DNA from: Emticicia sp. BO119
GTDB taxonomy: Bacteria; Bacteroidota; Bacteroidia; Cytophagales; Spirosomataceae
DNA: 64,000 nucleotides
Reading direction: 5' to 3'
NCBI RefSeq assembly: GCF_013912375.1
Contig: NZ_JACETV010000002.1
Coordinates: 620,001 to 684,000, forward strand
The position numbers and the translations under genes are program-made. Shown piece after piece: positions 61,932 through 64,000 of the stretch; the first letter of the stretch is position 1, and every line of letters begins with the position of its first letter. The notes beneath the pieces are model-generated. The model searched no databases. It was not told the DNA's origin and saw nothing but the letters and a program-made list of their open reading frames with translations.

Positions 61932-62810
61932 TTAAGATTTTAACCCTCCAAAAACCTGCCGGTACTCGGTAGGTTTTTGTTTTTTCAGGAGGCGGAAAGA
62001 GCGGTTAAAATTGGAGAGATTATAAAAGCCACAATCAAAGGCAATCTGCTGAATACTCTTGCGGTTTTCAATCAACATCCGGCAGGCATAGCCTATGCGT
62101 ACTTCGGTCAGAAACTGGATATAGGTTTTCTGGGTTCGGTTTTTAAAGTATCTGCAAAAATTAGGTACTGACATATTAGCAATAGTAGCTGCTTCCTCAA
62201 TCAGAATCTTGCGGTTGAAATGCGAAAGTGTAAATTCGTAGATATGGTTAATTGTATCAGCACCAAATCTATGGTAAGATTCTACAAACCCTTCACTACT
62301 TAAAAAATTTACCTCATCTGACATCGCAATAATCTCTAAAATCTGTAATAAAAGTACAATCCGCTGTACTCCATTTGTACTCTCGAATAACTTATTAAAA
62401 AGCGCGAGTACTTCTGTTTTAGAATGCCCTGAAATTTTTAAACCCCTTTTGGCTTTTTCAAGTAACCATTTGATATTCTCTAATTCTTTCAGGTTCAGAA
62501 AGTCTTTTCCGAAACAATCAGGTAAAAACTGAATTACCTGTGCAGTGGCTTTAAGTGATGGGTTATCATTAAAATAGCTGGCATCATTTTTCCACACATG
62601 GGGCAGGTAGGCACCTAATAGCACCATATCTCCCTCCTCAAACTCTTCAATGCTATCGCCTACAAACCTTGTTCCTTTACTATGAACAATATGGGTCAGT
62701 TCTAATTCAGGATGAAAGTGCCATTTGTCATACAAGTAGTGTAACTCGTCTTTGCGGGATAAAAACGAATAATCGGTTGAGATATTGACTTTACGTAATA
62801 TGGCCTGCAC
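61932..62810 (-). CDS. AraC family transcriptional regulator, cupin sensor
   Basis: 292 aa. N-terminal cupin ('WHFHPELELTHIVHSKGTRF', then 'VGDSIEEFEEGDMVLLGAYL'), C-terminal double helix-turn-helix: 'ATIANMSVPNFCRYFKNRTQ' and 'SIQQIAFDCGFYNLSNFNRS', the latter a near-perfect AraC signature. Divergent from the altronate dehydratase gene and separated by 142 bp, so it likely controls that gene in response to a sugar acid. Its 3' end contains the terminator of the convergent operon. Confidence 0.93.
   Translation of the reverse strand: MQAILRKVNISTDYSFLSRKDELHYLYDKWHFHPELELTHIVHSKGTRFVGDSIEEFEEGDMVLLGAYLPHVWKNDASYFNDNPSLKATAQVIQFLPDCFGKDFLNLKELENIKWLLEKAKRGLKISGHSKTEVLALFNKLFESTNGVQRIVLLLQILEIIAMSDEVNFLSSEGFVESYHRFGADTINHIYEFTLSHFNRKILIEEAATIANMSVPNFCRYFKNRTQKTYIQFLTEVRIGYACRMLIENRKSIQQIAFDCGFYNLSNFNRSFRLLKKQKPTEYRQVFGGLKS
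61950..61986 (+). terminator. intrinsic terminator of the DUF1080/dehydrogenase operon
   Basis: AAAAACCTGCCG (61950-61961), loop GTACT, CGGTAGGTTTTT (61967-61978; one G-U pair), then GTTTTTTC. It lies within the 3' coding end of the convergent AraC gene. Confidence 0.8.
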
Positions 62811-62858
62811 GAATTATTGATATAATGTTATCATAAAAGGCTTCATTTTGTAAAGTTG

Positions 62859-62891
62859 ATAATATTTCATCAAAACTGTATAATATTTCAT
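62859..62891. promoter_or_regulatory. tandem direct repeats, candidate AraC-type operator
   Basis: ATAATATTTCAT occurs at 62859-62870 and again at 62880-62891. The repeats are 21 bp apart, two helical turns, and the downstream one is in the -33 region of the uxaA-like promoter. This is the layout of AraC-family activator sites. A degenerate third copy may lie at 62822-62834. Confidence 0.55.
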
Positions 62892-62914
62892 AAAAAAGCT
62901 ATGAGAATGAATTG

Positions 62915-62922
62915 TACTTTTG
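62915..62922 (+). promoter_or_regulatory. -7 box of the altronate dehydratase gene
   Basis: TACTTTTG matches TAnnTTTG, 31 nt before the ATG. No -33 TTTG is present, which fits a promoter that depends on an activator. Confidence 0.5.
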
Positions 62923-62952
62923 TAAGATGTTTTTTAACTCCCCTTATATTAT

Positions 62953-64000
62953 ATGCAACATAAAGTTTTAAAAGTAAATCCTTCAGATAATGTGATAGTA
63001 GCACTAAGAAATTTAGAAGCGGGAGAGAATATAGAATTTGAAGGGGAGACTTACGTATTGCCGAGGTCAATTGCAGCTAAACATAAATTTGTTACAGAAG
63101 ATTTAGAAAAAGGCGACCATGTAACCATGTATGGGGTTTTGGTTGGAAAAGCTACCCAACCCATCAAACGTGGTGAGCAGATAACTACTTTCAATCTGAA
63201 ACATGAATCGGAGGAGTATTCTGTCAGGAAAAGAGTGCCGCAAACTAACTGGATCGCTCCCGATATAACGAAATGGAAGAATACTGCTTTTATGGGCTAT
63301 CACCGTTCTGACGGTCAGGTAGGCACTGCTAACTACTGGTTAGTACTTCCTTTGGTATTTTGCGAAAATCGTAATATTCTGAAACTAAAAGAGGCCTTTG
63401 ACAAAGCATTAGGCTACGCCTTCCCTGATGTTTATCTCCGTCAGGTAGAAGATTTGGTACACATACACCAGAAAGGCGGAGTAAATGGTATAGATACCTA
63501 TAATCAGGAAAACCACGAAGGGTCTGTTGGTAGACGTTTGTTTCCAAATCTGGATGGCATCAAATTTTTGACTCATGAGTCAGGTTGTGGAGAAAACAAT
63601 CAGGATTCTGAACTACTGGCAGCCTTGTTTGCAGCTTATGCCAACAATGCTAACGTAACAGGGATAACGGTATTAAGCCTCGGTTGTCAGAAAACACAGT
63701 TTACTGACCTCATGGATGAAATCAAAAAGCGTAATCCTGATTTTGATAAAACTGTGCTATTGTTTGAGCAACAAGCCTACGGAACGGAGTTCGACATGAT
63801 GTCGGCAGCTATTAAAGAGACGTTCAAAGGATTAATTGAAGCCAATAAACTTACGCGTCAGCCTGCACCTTTATCAGCATTACAAATTGGTTTGAAATGC
63901 GGTGGATCAGATGGTTTCTCTGGAATTTCAGCAAATCCCGTATTAGGTCATTTATCTGATTTGGTAGTGGCGTTAGGAGGTAAAACATATTTAGCTGAGT
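62953..64000 (+). CDS. uxaA: altronate dehydratase family protein (UxaA), 3' end outside window
   Basis: The reading frame is open from ATG 62953 to the window edge (349 codons; the full protein is expected to be about 500-550 aa). N-terminal SAF domain ('LEKGDHVTMYGVLVGKATQP'), then the dehydratase domain: 'AFMGYHRSDGQVGTANYWLV', 'LTHESGCGENNQDSELLAAL', 'ITVLSLGCQKTQFTDLMDEI', 'IGLKCGGSDGFSGISANPVL'. It dehydrates D-altronate (or a related sugar acid) to 2-keto-3-deoxygluconate with an iron cofactor. Divergent from an AraC regulator. Confidence 0.9.
   Translation, partial: MQHKVLKVNPSDNVIVALRNLEAGENIEFEGETYVLPRSIAAKHKFVTEDLEKGDHVTMYGVLVGKATQPIKRGEQITTFNLKHESEEYSVRKRVPQTNWIAPDITKWKNTAFMGYHRSDGQVGTANYWLVLPLVFCENRNILKLKEAFDKALGYAFPDVYLRQVEDLVHIHQKGGVNGIDTYNQENHEGSVGRRLFPNLDGIKFLTHESGCGENNQDSELLAALFAAYANNANVTGITVLSLGCQKTQFTDLMDEIKKRNPDFDKTVLLFEQQAYGTEFDMMSAAIKETFKGLIEANKLTRQPAPLSALQIGLKCGGSDGFSGISANPVLGHLSDLVVALGGKTYLAE

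Overview
The window comes from a member of the Bacteroidota, most likely the Cytophagales (Spirosomaceae-like; genus not resolvable by reading). Supporting signs are the SusC/SusD pair, the alternative complex III (Act) operon joined to an aa3-type oxidase, ABC permeases with the 'permease prefix 2' N-terminus, C-terminal 'GCx' coat-hanger modules, AT-rich DNA, few Shine-Dalgarno sites, and repeated Bacteroidota-type promoters (TTTG, about 19-21 nt, TAnnTTTG). No rRNA, tRNA, CRISPR array, IS element or prophage was seen.

Layout. 1-5774: tail of one and two complete tandem MacB/FtsX-like permeases. 5951-8044: three minus-strand genes (esterase and two exported hypotheticals). 8620-11589: a large secreted HzsA-like monoheme protein. 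11618-14062: a DEDDh exonuclease fused to a Pif1-like helicase. 14063-14962: a long regulatory region with a possible attenuator, then SusC/SusD (14963-19672). 19715-30112: small accessory genes (NmrA-like oxidoreductase, serine hydrolase, methyltransferase, GNAT, an apparently truncated metalloprotease, exonuclease, DinB-like protein, a fourth FtsX permease, and an AraC-regulator/DUF1761/DUF4287 group). 30330-37842: a secreted Ig-like/GCx protein, DUF2625, DUF4136, an ATC-hydrolase-like protein behind a perfect 32-bp palindrome, GNATs, an ankyrin protein and a UbiA-like membrane protein.

38315-55289 is the respiratory core: actABCDEF (quinol to cytochrome c), coxB and coxA, ctaA and ctaB (heme A synthesis), two subunit III genes, subunit IV, a SCO copper chaperone, DUF420 and a small exported CxxC protein. 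It starts at a strong promoter (38248-38278) and ends at a strong terminator (55331-55367). These genes encode a quinol-to-oxygen electron path together with its cofactor assembly factors. Just upstream lies a separate promoter-plus-terminator unit of about 135 nt, a candidate small RNA.

55463-64000: Gfo/Idh/MocA oxidoreductase, a secreted NucA-type nuclease facing it across a foldback repeat, a two-gene operon (DUF1080/PA14 protein and a sorbosone-dehydrogenase-like cytochrome), an AraC regulator, and the start of a divergent altronate dehydratase (UxaA) gene that runs off the window. The AraC-UxaA intergenic region carries two 12-bp direct repeats spaced exactly 21 bp.

Most promising items for follow-up: the leader/attenuator-like structure before SusC, the small RNA candidate before actA, the perfect palindrome at 33792-33823, the HzsA-like protein, the small CxxC protein at the end of the cox operon, and the exonuclease-helicase fusion.
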